Of a DNA stretch of 53,072 nt, positions 34,978-44,651 are shown piece by piece. Position 1 is the stretch's first letter. Each line of letters starts with the position of its first letter. The DNA is from an uncultured Bacteroidia bacterium. GTDB lineage: Bacteria > Bacteroidota > Bacteroidia > NS11-12g > UBA9320. The notes beneath the pieces were generated by a model, which saw only the letters and a list, made by a program, of their open reading frames with translations, did no database searches and was not told the DNA's origin. The stretch spans positions 1-53,072 of the forward strand of contig CAJQIC010000045.1 of NCBI GenBank assembly GCA_905478335.1, in the 5' to 3' direction. Position numbers and translations under genes: made by a program.

Positions 34978-37900
34978 CTAGCGGATAAGTGTAACTGTAC
35001 CCGAGTATTTGTATTCTTCGTCGTCCCAACTTACGAGTCTTAAGTAATACGCATATACGTCTTGTGGAACTGGTTCTCTGCGATCGTATGCAGTTGAATT
35101 TGCACTACCATCCCATCCAGCGTCACGGCCATATTTACCGTCCCACTCTGCTAAACGGTCTTTCGTTTCCCATATTACCTCGCCCCAACGGTTAAAGATA
35201 ATTAGATGGTACTCTTTAGCAGCGTCGTTAACAACTGGTCTAAATCCATCATTGGCTTCAGGACCTCCACCGTCTGGTGAGAAGGCGTTAGGAATAAATA
35301 CCAGAATATCAGGACCAATAATAACAGGGTATGTGAATTGCGACTCGCAACCATACTGCGTTCTTACGGTAAGTGTTACATCATATGTACCCGTATCTGA
35401 TGGGTAGAAGAACAATGGGCTTGCTTCAGTTGACGTATCATCTATTTCAGATAAAATACCGAAGTCCCAGATGTTTTCAGAGATGACACTATTTAGTTCT
35501 GTTGTTACCGTAGACTCATTATTAAACTGGAATTTAGGTAAAGCTGCTGTTTGACTATTGTTTGGATTTGGAGTAAACATAGCCACAGGAATAGGGTAAA
35601 CCTCTACATCAAGGGTTAAGTTCGTATCACAACCAAAGGCTGAAGTCAACTTCAACTGAACGTTATTGTTTCCATTTTGCGTGAATTGGTAATTTGGATT
35701 TTGGATGTTATCTGATCCTCCATCTGCATAGGTCCACTCGTAAACAGTTGCATTCGGGTCTATTTGGTTCAACATAGTTGTAGTAAACTGTACGTCTACT
35801 GGATTACAACCGTTTAAGGTATCACCCGTAATATCAGCAACCGGTTTAGGGTGCACAACCACACTCATGGTCTTATCTGTAAACGGACAAACGTTGTTGC
35901 TATTTTCAACGGTTTGAGCATACAATAGATGTGTGAATACAGAATCTGGGGAGTTTGCAAAACTAAACGTAGTTTGATCTGCACCATTATCCGCTACTGA
36001 ACCACCATTTAATGGCAGCCAGAAAACTCCAGTTGAATTTGTATAGTCTGCTTTTACATTTAACACCATATTATCTGTTCGACAAATCGCGGTGTCATTT
36101 GAAATCTCTAAGGTGTGCTGTTGATGTACAATTACTTTCACAGAATCTCGTCCTTCACAACCATGTAAATCAGCATAGTCGTAGAAGATGTCAATAGGTG
36201 AGTTATAATTAGTAACAGCGTCTGGCATAAATACTGCGCCACTTACTGCACCAGCTTCACTAGCAGACCATGTACCTCCAGAATAATTCACTTCCATATT
36301 AACATCGGCATCCAATTCACAGAAAGTAAATGGTTCAAACGAACTATGTACTTCAGAGAATTTAACCTCATTAATAATTGGAACTGGCAGCCCACGTATC
36401 GTTAACGTAGTATCCACAAAAGTTGGACAACCAGATCTGTCATGAGAATAACGCATAACATAGGTAAAGAAACTACCTTCTGGTGGTTGTGGCGTATTCA
36501 ACGTATTTAACGTATCACCATTCAACGTGTCTCCTGTAAGTGCAGCATTCAAACCAGCTGCAGCAGCAAATCCAGTTGAATCAATTGCTTTCCAGATACC
36601 GTCATAAGGAAGTACCTTACTTAATACCTTTAGGTCAACAATTCCTTCATCCCAACATAAATCGTTAAATCCTTGATGTGTGATTTCTGGAACCAATGCA
36701 ACTGTAATTTTGGCTGTATCTCTATTGTAACAACCAAACACGTTTCTAAATTCTAATTCCACAACTATAGAGTCAGACGTTTTAGACCCAAGTGGCATTG
36801 CATTCTTATCAATGTAAATTTTATATACCTGAGGGGCACCTGGGTTGCCAGAGCCTTCATCCTTAATAATGTCACTTTCTGTGTAGGTACCACAATCAAT
36901 ACACTTCCATGCTTGACGACCTAAACTTAACGTCGCTCCACCTGGTCTGGAAATGATTTCGGTCACATCAACCACTCCTTTATCCTGACAGAAATAACCA
37001 TCTCGGATATCGACAACTGGTAATGGATTAACTTTTATTTCAAAAGAATCTGTTCTTACACAACCCGTGGACGGATGTACATAAGTATAATACACCTGAT
37101 TTCGTGTTGAGTTAGTCGCATGTCCGGCTAAATCCGTAATGAACTCGTATCCATTCTCCACTAAAGATGTATTGGCTGGACAGAACCATACCCCACCTGA
37201 TGCATTTACATCTTCAACTATTCTCAAGTTAATTTTACCTGCATCATGACATACTTCCATGTCATTTGGCATATCAACATCTGGTAGCTGATTAACTGTT
37301 ATACTCACCGTATCTGCATCATAACAGGTAGTTGTATCTTCAGTTATATAAATTTCTAATTGGAAATCTGTACTGTTCTGTATGTTGTACCTAAATGTAT
37401 CAGGTGCATTCATATTGACCCTTGGGTTAGAGGTGATGTCCCACCAACGCAATGATCCAGTTTTCCAGTTACCGGCAGTATCGAATTCAGTTCCAATCAA
37501 TTCCATCAGGTCATTCCAACAGTATGTTTTGTCTGGACCTGCATTCGCAATAACAGAATCATTCACTGCAAGAATCATGGTGTCTGTTGCAAAACAACCG
37601 ATACTATCGATTACTTTGATAATATACTCGCCACCTGTATTGATATCTATAAGGGCAGTATCTTGACTAATCAAGTTGCCATCTAAGTACCATTCTTTGT
37701 ACAAGGTATCACCTTGCCTAATTCTTATTTCACTTGTATCACGTGGGTCATCCCAATAGGCTAGACTGTCATTGGGGAAGAGACTAATTGAATTGTAGGT
37801 ACAAATTCTTCTATCCGGACCAATCTGAACCAATGGGTTTTCCTTCAGGAATACCGTAGTACTATCCCATGCTGTACAGTTATTTTGATCTCTGATTTCT

Positions 37901-39696
37901 ACATAGAATGTTGTATCCGAAGTTCTATTTGGTACAGAAATATCAATGTATGCTGTGGTATCTCCAGTACCCCATTTGTAAGTCACTGGCAACGATCCAT
38001 TGTTTACTTTTGGCTCAAGACGTAACGTAGTACCTGCACAAACAAAGGTATCAGGACCGAAGGCTAAGTCAACCTCCAATAATGGTGGTACGACAATCGT
38101 ATCATAATAATCATTTGGACACTTCGGACTGTTGTTAATTGTATGCTGTACTATATATGTCCCTCCCTTTCGGAAAAGTATGGTATCATATTGTTTCGAA
38201 CTAATAAACGAACCTGTGCTTTCAAAGTAGCCAAGTCCTCTATCAAAAATAATCACGCCGTTTGAGTCCTTCAATTGCCATGAATATTTAGCAGGGTTCT
38301 TAAAGTTCGGGAAAGGTTTACTTTCAACGGCATATCTACCACAATCTAATTTTGTGATTTTTCTTTCTGCTTCTGCGATTGGGTTTACTTTTACCTGGAA
38401 TGCACGAACTGTTACTGCATTCAAAGGACAAGCGTCATCACGTGCAGTTACCGTATAGGTATAAGGCAAATCACTTGCAGTTCCGATTGGTGGTGTCCAA
38501 CAGAATCTACCAGACTGGTTCAGCGCTTTTGGGTTGACAACTGTAAATGTTGCACCAGGAATACCTCTGTTCCACTTAATGGTTACTGTATCCGGTGGAG
38601 GCTTGGGCAATGGTGGAGGTGGAACCTTCACCTTGTCTTCTGTCGTGATCGTATAACAAATTTGCGACCCTTCACAGACCGTAGTCGAGAATTTCCCCTT
38701 TATAATGGGCGGATTATTCCCTGGACACTGTTTCGTTATAAACTGCATATCCCGCCTCGTGACCCCGATGACTTCGTATTTGCCTGTGGTGGCATTTTTC
38801 CGCCACTCTTTCACCTCCAACACCGCAACTGTTATTTCATCACATTTTACCGGAGTAAAAATCAAATCACCAGTTTCAGGATCTAAATAAATACCGATTG
38901 GTGGATTTGCATTTGGGTTGTTGTATGGTGGCTTTAAAGTACCTGGGAAGTAAGAATCAAATGGGTTTTTGTATGTGTAGTTACCACTGTAGCTAATTTT
39001 GTTATTCCAACCTCTCAATGGGTTAGCAAAACTGTATGATAACGAATCAAAGTTAGCCGTATCCGACGCACCATTGTTATAATAGAACGGCTGGTTACAA
39101 CATAAGTAAGCAATTGGCTCTGTTGTCAGTGCAGGAGAAGAGTTACATGGCGCTTTACATAGGTCAATCGTAGCGTAGGTGTAAAAGTTCTGGTTTGCAG
39201 CACCCGATGTAATGTTCGAGTTACGACAACACTGTCCTGTTTCTAATCGAATTTCACAACACCCATTTTTAGTCAAATTACTATAGGGTGCTTTATTGAA
39301 GTCGATGGTTACCGTATAAAAGTGCTCCTCGATTCCATCACCAGTACGACTGGTATTTGAAGGATTACACGGCTTTGTAGCTGTAGCACAAACGGGCGTC
39401 ACGTCTCTAATACTAGTACGTGTCAAAGAGACCCCTTGAGAGGACCCCGTTTTTGTACAAATCAACTTCGTAATGTTACTCGGATTACCGAACGGAACAC
39501 CACCGCAATAGCGGTAATATTTCACAGTAAACTGAAATTTAAGCGTATCAAGACATTTGTACGTGATATCAGCTCCCATTACGTGGGTCGCTTTTGCCTG
39601 TTGGACATTGGCAAAGATGACAAATCCAACCAGTGCTAACGCACTTAAAATCAGGCGCTTCACCTGAAGTGTATGTTTTTGTAGACCTATTCTCAT
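34978..39696 (-). CDS. Giant surface protein with type B T9SS sorting domain (paralogue of the downstream gene)
   Basis: At 1572 residues this is the largest protein here. A long signal region (about 1-36, ending AKA) precedes THVMGADITYKCL and a cysteine-rich N-terminal domain (CNPSN, CCEIRL, QCCRN, LCCNQ) to about 230. The CDEITVAVLEV/CWTPP blocks shared with the 1291-residue paralogue follow. A proline-rich insert (PPPPLPKPPP) lies near 365. Then come about a dozen repeats with aromatic, cysteine and GG-containing turns (GGTWSAS, GGVWFCP), and PKD-like domains near the end. The sorting domain starts near 1464 (FIPNAFSPDGGG ... FNRWGEVIW). It contains an extra WDG-containing insert between EWDGKY and the PVPQDVYAYYL strand. 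Likely structural or adhesive. Confidence 0.88.
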   Translation of the reverse strand: MRIGLQKHTLQVKRLILSALALVGFVIFANVQQAKATHVMGADITYKCLDTLKFQFTVKYYRYCGGVPFGNPSNITKLICTKTGSSQGVSLTRTSIRDVTPVCATATKPCNPSNTSRTGDGIEEHFYTVTIDFNKAPYSNLTKNGCCEIRLETGQCCRNSNITSGAANQNFYTYATIDLCKAPCNSSPALTTEPIAYLCCNQPFYYNNGASDTANFDSLSYSFANPLRGWNNKISYSGNYTYKNPFDSYFPGTLKPPYNNPNANPPIGIYLDPETGDLIFTPVKCDEITVAVLEVKEWRKNATTGKYEVIGVTRRDMQFITKQCPGNNPPIIKGKFSTTVCEGSQICYTITTEDKVKVPPPPLPKPPPDTVTIKWNRGIPGATFTVVNPKALNQSGRFCWTPPIGTASDLPYTYTVTARDDACPLNAVTVRAFQVKVNPIAEAERKITKLDCGRYAVESKPFPNFKNPAKYSWQLKDSNGVIIFDRGLGYFESTGSFISSKQYDTILFRKGGTYIVQHTINNSPKCPNDYYDTIVVPPLLEVDLAFGPDTFVCAGTTLRLEPKVNNGSLPVTYKWGTGDTTAYIDISVPNRTSDTTFYVEIRDQNNCTAWDSTTVFLKENPLVQIGPDRRICTYNSISLFPNDSLAYWDDPRDTSEIRIRQGDTLYKEWYLDGNLISQDTALIDINTGGEYIIKVIDSIGCFATDTMILAVNDSVIANAGPDKTYCWNDLMELIGTEFDTAGNWKTGSLRWWDITSNPRVNMNAPDTFRYNIQNSTDFQLEIYITEDTTTCYDADTVSITVNQLPDVDMPNDMEVCHDAGKINLRIVEDVNASGGVWFCPANTSLVENGYEFITDLAGHATNSTRNQVYYTYVHPSTGCVRTDSFEIKVNPLPVVDIRDGYFCQDKGVVDVTEIISRPGGATLSLGRQAWKCIDCGTYTESDIIKDEGSGNPGAPQVYKIYIDKNAMPLGSKTSDSIVVELEFRNVFGCYNRDTAKITVALVPEITHQGFNDLCWDEGIVDLKVLSKVLPYDGIWKAIDSTGFAAAAGLNAALTGDTLNGDTLNTLNTPQPPEGSFFTYVMRYSHDRSGCPTFVDTTLTIRGLPVPIINEVKFSEVHSSFEPFTFCELDADVNMEVNYSGGTWSASEAGAVSGAVFMPDAVTNYNSPIDIFYDYADLHGCEGRDSVKVIVHQQHTLEISNDTAICRTDNMVLNVKADYTNSTGVFWLPLNGGSVADNGADQTTFSFANSPDSVFTHLLYAQTVENSNNVCPFTDKTMSVVVHPKPVADITGDTLNGCNPVDVQFTTTMLNQIDPNATVYEWTYADGGSDNIQNPNYQFTQNGNNNVQLKLTSAFGCDTNLTLDVEVYPIPVAMFTPNPNNSQTAALPKFQFNNESTVTTELNSVISENIWDFGILSEIDDTSTEASPLFFYPSDTGTYDVTLTVRTQYGCESQFTYPVIIGPDILVFIPNAFSPDGGGPEANDGFRPVVNDAAKEYHLIIFNRWGEVIWETKDRLAEWDGKYGRDAGWDGSANSTAYDRREPVPQDVYAYYLRLVSWDDEEYKYSGTVTLIR

Positions 39697-39750
39697 AATA
39701 AACGTGCTAAAATAATATTTTTTGTAGTAACCATTATCGTTTCAATGTCA

Positions 39751-41295
39751 TCAATTATTTATCAAAATCACTTTATTTATGGATAAACTATTTGAATTCA
39801 CTGCCTTTAAGTAGTAGACCCCAGACGTCAGTTTTTCGTTGCATGGAATCGTAAATTTATTTTCGGAGTTATCCACCTTGTGCAGAAATGCGATTCGCCT
39901 TCCTCTGGAATCGGTTAATTCAACCGATTCTACATTGAGATGAATGACCTCATCTTGTCCTAAAACAAAGGGGTTTGGATACGCCATAGGCTGCTCTTTG
40001 ACAGATACATTTTGGCTTGTAAGTGTTGAATTATAAAAAGTTAATACGTTATCAACTTCTTCCATCAACCTTGATTTGACATCACTTTTATCAACGGCAG
40101 CAACATAAGCCAAATCGATACGCTTGAATGACTTGGACTTAAAGCGATCGTATTTTATAACACCTAGTCCATGACGATGACCCGCTGTATCTCCAGAATT
40201 ATCGTCCGTCCAACTTTGATTCAATTTTGAATCAGTGGTGTTCGGATAGACAAAATTTGTTATTTGACTTGGGCTTCCAGATAATCCTGAACCTACACCA
40301 TACTTGGGATTCCCATTTGACCAAAGTCCTTGCATGACGTTTAACATTTCTTTCTCGTTTCTAGGCAAGCTTCTGACGGAATCACCATCAATAAAACCAA
40401 TTGAATTATGAATTTTGTGATTCAAAAAAACCGTTCCTGCTGCAGGAAGTGTTTCGCCAAAACCATTTTCGTCTAGTGCATCACCATTAAAACCAAAAAC
40501 CATATTTCGATTTACGTCCGTTTCTAATTGATTACCAAAACGATTACCCAGTTGATAATCAACATATTGACCAAAATAAAAGGGTGCATAATCATTGGTT
40601 GATCGATTGATTAAAAACAGCTTTACGAATATGGTATTTTCCAAGTCTTTTCTGTCGAATGCATAAACCAATCCTTGGATTTCGATACCAAGTTTATTGG
40701 CTTGGGGAAATATGTTTTCTCCAAATAAATCATTGGCAATAAAATAACAGGCGTAATCTCCTTCAAAGCTTGGGTAGTCACCATTTTCAGGATCATAAAC
40801 ACCGTTTAAATTCCAATCAATATAGGGCGCCATAAAAGGGCTAATATTGTTATCGCCATGCTTAGCTGGCCAGTTGTCAATGCGCTCTGAGACTTGATAT
40901 CCTGATGATTCAAAATGCGTTCTATGAAACTCAACACTTTCCCTACTTATTCTCCAAACTTTTGACCAGGTTACCGCGTTTTTGGGCAAATTGGTAACCG
41001 TATCGATTGGGCCGGGCCACAACTGTTGCTTATCCCAATTGCAATTCTTATTGGCGTATACTGTGTCTTCAACAGCACCTGCCATCCAACTTCCACTATA
41101 CCGCATAAAACTTGCCGCATTATTATCATCTAGATAATTTATGGGGTTTCCATCTTTGTTTGCGAACAGGCTTCCATTAGATTGAACGATAGAAGACAAA
41201 TGACCATTTGAAAGAATGGCGGACTCTGATTGACCAAAGCCAGCAAAAGGCATCGCCATTAACGCACTTAGCGCTATTTTTTTAAACGACACCAC
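39751..41295 (-). CDS. Secreted T9SS cargo with type A sorting domain, last gene of an ECF sigma operon
   Basis: The 514-residue protein has a signal peptide (about 1-21, ending GFGQ), a 400-residue body of unknown fold rich in W, D, N and G, and a C-terminal type A sorting domain from about 432 (MAYPNPF ... VELTDSRGRRIAFL ... GVYYLKAVN ... INKVILINN). The body has no enzyme motif I recognise, though DWNLNGVYDPENGDYP suggests calcium-binding turns. It starts with GTG whose G is shared with the TAG stop of the barrel-fusion gene. This is tight coupling to a sigma / anti-sigma-barrel pair, so its export state may be what that pair monitors. Confidence 0.82.
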   Translation of the reverse strand: MVSFKKIALSALMAMPFAGFGQSESAILSNGHLSSIVQSNGSLFANKDGNPINYLDDNNAASFMRYSGSWMAGAVEDTVYANKNCNWDKQQLWPGPIDTVTNLPKNAVTWSKVWRISRESVEFHRTHFESSGYQVSERIDNWPAKHGDNNISPFMAPYIDWNLNGVYDPENGDYPSFEGDYACYFIANDLFGENIFPQANKLGIEIQGLVYAFDRKDLENTIFVKLFLINRSTNDYAPFYFGQYVDYQLGNRFGNQLETDVNRNMVFGFNGDALDENGFGETLPAAGTVFLNHKIHNSIGFIDGDSVRSLPRNEKEMLNVMQGLWSNGNPKYGVGSGLSGSPSQITNFVYPNTTDSKLNQSWTDDNSGDTAGHRHGLGVIKYDRFKSKSFKRIDLAYVAAVDKSDVKSRLMEEVDNVLTFYNSTLTSQNVSVKEQPMAYPNPFVLGQDEVIHLNVESVELTDSRGRRIAFLHKVDNSENKFTIPCNEKLTSGVYYLKAVNSNSLSINKVILINN

Positions 41296-42842
41296 TATTT
41301 CAAGTCGTATTTCAAGCCTAGAGATACGCCGTAACCAAGATCGTTTTGATTGATTGGGTATGAAGCACTATTGGTCGGACTTAGGAAGAAATTCCCTTTT
41401 ACCTCAGCCAATATATTTAGTCTTTCTTTAGCCAACATGGTTACGCCGAATCCGACACCAACCATATTACCCATTCGTGTTCTTGCAAAGCCTTCATCAA
41501 TAACTACTTCCTCGTATTGATCATTCAGCACAACACCTGATGTTTTTGTCATGACTTCCAATCCGCCATTCACAGCGAGGTGAATGCCCAATTTCTTCCC
41601 ATATAAGGTATAACGCAAACCAACTGGCACATAAAAATGCTTGTAACTGTTGTTGAATGCACCTTTTGTCTCAACACTTCTTTGGTCGTAGGTAGTATCA
41701 TAAACGGTCACTTGTCGTGTACTAAATACTGGGTGATGCTCAATCACTTGTTTCGAGGTGACATTCATGTCTGTTACCATAGATTGTTGATAGTAATTCA
41801 TAGATTCTCGTCGATTGAAGAACCCAACACCACCAAAGGCCTCAAGATTATCCATTAGTCTGTAGTTCAACAATACTTCTGTTCCATAACTTAATTGGTT
41901 AGTCTCCGTATTGTCGCGCACTACAACGGTTGCGATGTCTCCACTCTGGTCAAGATTTCTACTCCCACTGCCTATTAGGGTGTTTAGTGAAACGCTCCAG
42001 TTTCTACCTTTTGTCTTAGGTAAGCCAAAATCCTCGTCTCCAATGGCATCATTCGCATCGGCGTCCGATTTCGACTCATCTGCTTTAGCGATGTCTTGTT
42101 TCGATTCAACTATTAAATCCGTTTTGGTTTCCGTTGACGTATTTTCTTGATTGCTAGTAATATTGTTGTTGTCATTGTTGTTGTCGCTTTCCGCAATGGC
42201 TTCACCGACATCTTTTTGGGTCAATGCATTGTCGTTTACTTCGCCTTGATCTTTATCAGTGGCATCGGCTAGGTTTTGCGTATTGATAGTATTCAAATCA
42301 GTATCGCCCTTACCATCTTCTATACTGTTGAGTTGACCGTCGTTATTACTTGCTTTAGCGTCAACATAAATTTTATTAGCATCTTCTAGCTTCGACAAAC
42401 TCTTGTGATCACTCTGTTCACCTTTTGTAGTTTTTAAACTTATCTGCTCTTCAACTATTTTCTGATCAGAATGATTAGAAGCTTTGTCTTTAATGATTTC
42501 TGCTTGCTCAATATCAGTAGAAATGGTTTCAGACGACTCATTTGTTGTTATTTGATTGTCTGATTGCGAAATGGCAGTTTGCTGCTCACTTACTGTGCTC
42601 TCGATAGTAGGTTCTGCAATTTCTGAACGATCCAGATTATAATTAACTAAGAAAGCCAATGCGCCAATTAAGGCCGCAGCAGCAATCAGTTTGTATTTAT
42701 TGAGAATCAACTTATTCCTAAATACATATAAAGGTGTTCGCTTTTCGAACACATTGTTCATCACATTCGGAGCTGCCTCCTCATGATTGTAAAGCAAATC
42801 CTTTACTTGATGTTCAAATTTCTTGTCTTGCATGTTCTTCAA
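41295..42842 (-). CDS. Single-chain inner- and outer-membrane protein: anti-sigma-like N-terminus fused to a beta-barrel
   Basis: Three parts are visible in 515 residues. Residues 1-48 are a soluble, helix-like N-terminus predicted to be cytoplasmic. A single transmembrane segment lies at about 50-68. About 210 residues of very low-complexity S/T/D/N/K/Q/E sequence follow (including NNNDNNN near 221). Residues 280-515 are a beta-barrel-like domain with GRNWSVSLNTLIGSGS at the start, alternating strands and LGYGVSLGLKYDLK at the end. The linker is long enough to cross the periplasm. It overlaps the sigma gene by four bases (ATGA), which argues for an anti-sigma role; no zinc motif is present. 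Confidence 0.8.
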   Translation of the reverse strand: MKNMQDKKFEHQVKDLLYNHEEAAPNVMNNVFEKRTPLYVFRNKLILNKYKLIAAAALIGALAFLVNYNLDRSEIAEPTIESTVSEQQTAISQSDNQITTNESSETISTDIEQAEIIKDKASNHSDQKIVEEQISLKTTKGEQSDHKSLSKLEDANKIYVDAKASNNDGQLNSIEDGKGDTDLNTINTQNLADATDKDQGEVNDNALTQKDVGEAIAESDNNNDNNNITSNQENTSTETKTDLIVESKQDIAKADESKSDADANDAIGDEDFGLPKTKGRNWSVSLNTLIGSGSRNLDQSGDIATVVVRDNTETNQLSYGTEVLLNYRLMDNLEAFGGVGFFNRRESMNYYQQSMVTDMNVTSKQVIEHHPVFSTRQVTVYDTTYDQRSVETKGAFNNSYKHFYVPVGLRYTLYGKKLGIHLAVNGGLEVMTKTSGVVLNDQYEEVVIDEGFARTRMGNMVGVGFGVTMLAKERLNILAEVKGNFFLSPTNSASYPINQNDLGYGVSLGLKYDLK

Positions 42843-43402
42843 CTTTCAATTTTTTCCAACATGGTCATCAAGTTTCTTCTCGCTCGCGTATATTGCGAGC
42901 GAGAAGTACTCTCATTAATGTTTAGTAGTTCACCAATTTCTTTGTGGCTATAACCTTCTACTGCAAACAGGTTAAAAACTAATTGATAACCTTCAGGCAG
43001 CTTTTTAATCATTGCCATAATTTCTTTTACGCCAATCGAATCCAAAACCAACTCTTGTTGAACGGGCTCTGCCACATTCTCCAAATCTCCTGGTTCAAAT
43101 TTGCGTGAGCGTTTATCCCAACTCCTCAATGCTGTATTGACCATGATTCTCCTCATCCAACCTTCGAAACTTCCTTCTTGCCTGAACTTAGATATCTTGT
43201 CAAATATTTTGATGAAGGACTCTTGTAAAACATCTTCCGCTTCCTCTCTGGTATTGGAATATCGCATACAAACAGCAAACATCTTATCAGCATATTTCTC
43301 GTACAACAACCCTTGCATCTGGCGATCTTCGCGAATGCAACCTCTTATTAGCTCTTCATCGCTATTCATCCAATCCACACTATGTTGTTCGTCCTTGCTC
43401 AA
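42839..43402 (-). CDS. ECF-type RNA polymerase sigma factor
   Basis: A 187-residue sigma-70-family protein with region 2 (YADKMFAVCMRYSNTREEAEDVLQESFIKIF, then GSFEGWMRRIMVNTALRSWDKR) and region 4 (LPEGYQLVFNLFAVEGYSHKEIGELL, then a helix-turn-helix INESTSRSQYTRAR). This is the sigma form common in Bacteroidota operons with a barrel-type partner. The annotated start is TTG; an ATG at codon 12 (before NSDEELIRGC) is an equally good start. It is the first gene of a three-gene operon with the trans-envelope protein and a T9SS cargo. I found no convincing autoregulatory motif upstream. Confidence 0.9.
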   Translation of the reverse strand: MSKDEQHSVDWMNSDEELIRGCIREDRQMQGLLYEKYADKMFAVCMRYSNTREEAEDVLQESFIKIFDKISKFRQEGSFEGWMRRIMVNTALRSWDKRSRKFEPGDLENVAEPVQQELVLDSIGVKEIMAMIKKLPEGYQLVFNLFAVEGYSHKEIGELLNINESTSRSQYTRARRNLMTMLEKIES

Positions 43403-43538
43403 GAATATGACACTTTATAAATCTAAAACGCTGCGTAAGTATTTAAAAAAAAATTAAAAATCGTTTTACTTGGCATAATTAACTGAAAAACAGCGAAATA
43501 CAAAGTAAAAAAATCATTCTCACTGGCACTGAGGTTCT

Positions 43539-43546
43539 TATATTTG
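43539..43546 (+). promoter_or_regulatory. -7 box upstream of the Ldh-family gene
   Basis: A perfect TATATTTG lies 19 bases before the ATG at 43566 (13 before the alternative TTG at 43560). No matching upstream TTG was seen. Confidence 0.45.
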
Positions 43547-43565
43547 CATTAAAATTTGTTTGTCG

Positions 43566-44651
43566 ATGCAATACCATCAAGTCTCTCCCCAAGAATTAAA
43601 AACACTTACAACCGCTATTTTTACAAAAATGGGCTGTTCGGCTTCGGATGCCGAATTGGCTTCAGATGTGCTTCAAAGCGCAGATCTGAGAGGAATTGAT
43701 TCACATGGGGTTGCGCGCTTAAGTGGGTATGTACGTCTTTGGAATGCCGATCGCATAAATGCCAAAGCACAACCTTCCATTGTTCACGAAACGAATACAA
43801 CAGCCACATTAGACGGCGATGGAGGATTAGGTCTGACCAATGCAGCCAAAGCCATGGACATTGCCATCGAAAAAGCGAAAGAACATGGGAGTGGTTGGGT
43901 TGCCATCCAGAATTCAAATCATTTTGGCATCGCGGGATACCACGCAATGAAGGCACTTGAACACGATATGATTGGCATGGCGTTAACCAATGCTAGCCCT
44001 TTGGTGGCACCAACCTATAGTAAAGAGCGATTGTTAGGGACTAACCCCATTTGTTATGCCATCCCAGCGGGTAAATGCGAACCTGTAGTAATCGATATGG
44101 CGACTTCGTCTGCAGCAAACGGCAAACTCGAAATTGCGAAACGCAAAGGGGACCAAATCCCAACTGGTTGGTTACAAAACCATTCAGGACAAGACACCAA
44201 TAATCCAGAAGATTTAAAAGCTGGTGGAAGCTTACTTACATTAGGCAGTACAAAAGAAATGGGAAGCCACAAAGGCTATGGTTTATCCGCCTTTGTCGAC
44301 ATATTTAGCGGGGTTCTAAGTGGTGCTAATTACGGCCCTTGGGTTCCCCCATTTGTCTCTTTTTTACCCCTTGCGCCTGACATGCCAGGCAAAGGAATAG
44401 GTCATTTTGTTGGCGCCATGCGTGTCGATGGTTTTAGACCCATTGAAGATTTTAAAAACAACATGGACCAATGGATAAACAGATTTAAAGCATCTGACAC
44501 GATCGAAGGACAAAACGAGGTTATCATTCCTGGGGAACCTGAAGCGCGCATGCACACCCAACGAATCAAAGAGGGTATTCCATTGATAGATCCTGTTTTC
44601 CAAGATCTGAAAGCTGTTTGTGAAGAGATGGATATTCCTTTTACGCTTTAG
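43566..44651 (+). CDS. Ldh-family (malate/L-lactate type) NAD(P)-dependent dehydrogenase
   Basis: This enzyme belongs to the MDH2/YlbC-type dehydrogenase family, unrelated to classical Rossmann malate dehydrogenases. From the ATG it has 361 residues with RGIDSHGVARL (42-52), NSNHFGIAGY (117-126, catalytic H119), LLGTNPICYAIP and SHKGYGLSAFVDI. Family members reduce 2-oxoacids such as oxaloacetate, ureidoglycolate or 2,3-diketo-L-gulonate, so the exact substrate is open. A TTG six bases earlier is an alternative start. Its end overlaps the convergent methyltransferase gene by 11 bases. Confidence 0.9.
   Translation: MQYHQVSPQELKTLTTAIFTKMGCSASDAELASDVLQSADLRGIDSHGVARLSGYVRLWNADRINAKAQPSIVHETNTTATLDGDGGLGLTNAAKAMDIAIEKAKEHGSGWVAIQNSNHFGIAGYHAMKALEHDMIGMALTNASPLVAPTYSKERLLGTNPICYAIPAGKCEPVVIDMATSSAANGKLEIAKRKGDQIPTGWLQNHSGQDTNNPEDLKAGGSLLTLGSTKEMGSHKGYGLSAFVDIFSGVLSGANYGPWVPPFVSFLPLAPDMPGKGIGHFVGAMRVDGFRPIEDFKNNMDQWINRFKASDTIEGQNEVIIPGEPEARMHTQRIKEGIPLIDPVFQDLKAVCEEMDIPFTL

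Noticed and set aside
43403-43559. ECF-type promoter upstream of the second sigma gene
   Set aside because: The region is AT-rich and holds no AAC-N16-CGT pair in the right direction. No autoregulatory site can be supported by eye.
43621-43956. Minus-strand frame of 111 codons inside the Ldh gene
   Set aside because: Antisense shadow with H/W/R-rich composition and no homology pattern.
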